From the NCBI GenBank assembly GCA_018660305.1, contig JABJKO010000125.1, forward strand, positions 1 through 6,360: a stretch of DNA of 6,360 bases. Direction: 5' to 3'. This document shows, piece after piece, positions 6,328 to 6,360 of the stretch. Below the pieces are notes generated by a model. The model worked only from the letters and a program-made list of their open reading frames with translations, did no database searches and was not told where the DNA came from. Position 1 is the first letter of the stretch. Each line of letters starts with the position of its first letter. The translations under genes and the position numbers were made by a program. Source of the DNA: Rhodospirillaceae bacterium. GTDB taxonomy: Bacteria > Pseudomonadota > Alphaproteobacteria > MPNO01 > UBA2964.

Positions 6328-6358
6328 ATGCGTTCAGATTGAATCAATCTGAACGCAT
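6328..6358. repeat. Perfect 31-bp palindrome (15-bp arms, 1-bp centre) upstream of the epimerase operon
   Basis: The left arm ATGCGTTCAGATTGA (6328-6342) is exactly inverted at 6344-6358, around the single base A6343. It lies 24 bp upstream of the epimerase start codon and close to the window edge. There is no U-tract on either side, so it is not a typical terminator. It could be an operator for a dimeric regulator of the right-hand operon, or one copy of a dispersed intergenic palindrome. No convincing -35/-10 pair is visible around it in the available sequence. Confidence 0.7.
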
Positions 6359-6360
6359 AA

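Noticed and set aside
6320..6348. A sigma-70 promoter overlapping the palindrome on the minus strand (TTGAAT as -35).
   Set aside because: The hexamer 17 bp downstream matches the -10 consensus at only two positions, and transcription would start inside the ribosome binding site.

Overview
The window reads as a high-GC proteobacterial chromosome, most likely an alphaproteobacterium of the Rhodospirillales type. This is an inference from codon use and from the kinds of protein present; no RNA gene or taxonomic marker is included. It holds two gene blocks that converge on a short AT-rich island.

Left block (+ strand, 1-1870): the 3' part of a VOC/glyoxalase-like gene, whose start codon lies just outside the window, is followed after 2 nt by an intact alpha/beta hydrolase with a full Ser-Asp-His triad. 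Directly after the hydrolase stop is a relic that still reads as the C-terminal ~55 residues of a luciferase-like flavin monooxygenase (LLM). The rest of that LLM gene is gone. An ancestral VOC - hydrolase - LLM catabolic cassette seems to have lost its monooxygenase here.

Middle (1871-2756): very AT-rich intergenic DNA, then an orphan gene of about 216 codons (2062-2712, + strand). Its G+C is in the low-to-mid 40s percent, clearly below its neighbours, and I recognise no family. It looks horizontally acquired.

Right block (- strand, 6303 down to 2757): three co-directional genes with gaps of 22 and 39 nt, probably one operon. In transcription order they are an extended-SDR NAD-dependent epimerase/dehydratase, a complete LLM flavin-dependent oxidoreductase, and a GrdB/PrdB-like reductase subunit. 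The last has an in-frame UGA at codon 155, inside a U-P-N-C (UxxC) redox motif. A hairpin 18 nt after the UGA fits the published bacterial SECIS rules. I therefore annotate 2757-3986 as one selenoprotein of 409 residues, which a standard gene caller would split into two ORFs. No Sec machinery (selA, selB, selC, selD) is in the window, so this rests on the local signals. A perfect 31-bp palindrome lies 24 bp upstream of the epimerase start and is a candidate operator or dispersed repeat.

Taken together, the window looks like accessory oxidative catabolism: flavin monooxygenase, SDR, hydrolase and VOC enzymes, plus a selenium-dependent thiol-redox or reductase protein. The substrate cannot be read from the sequence.
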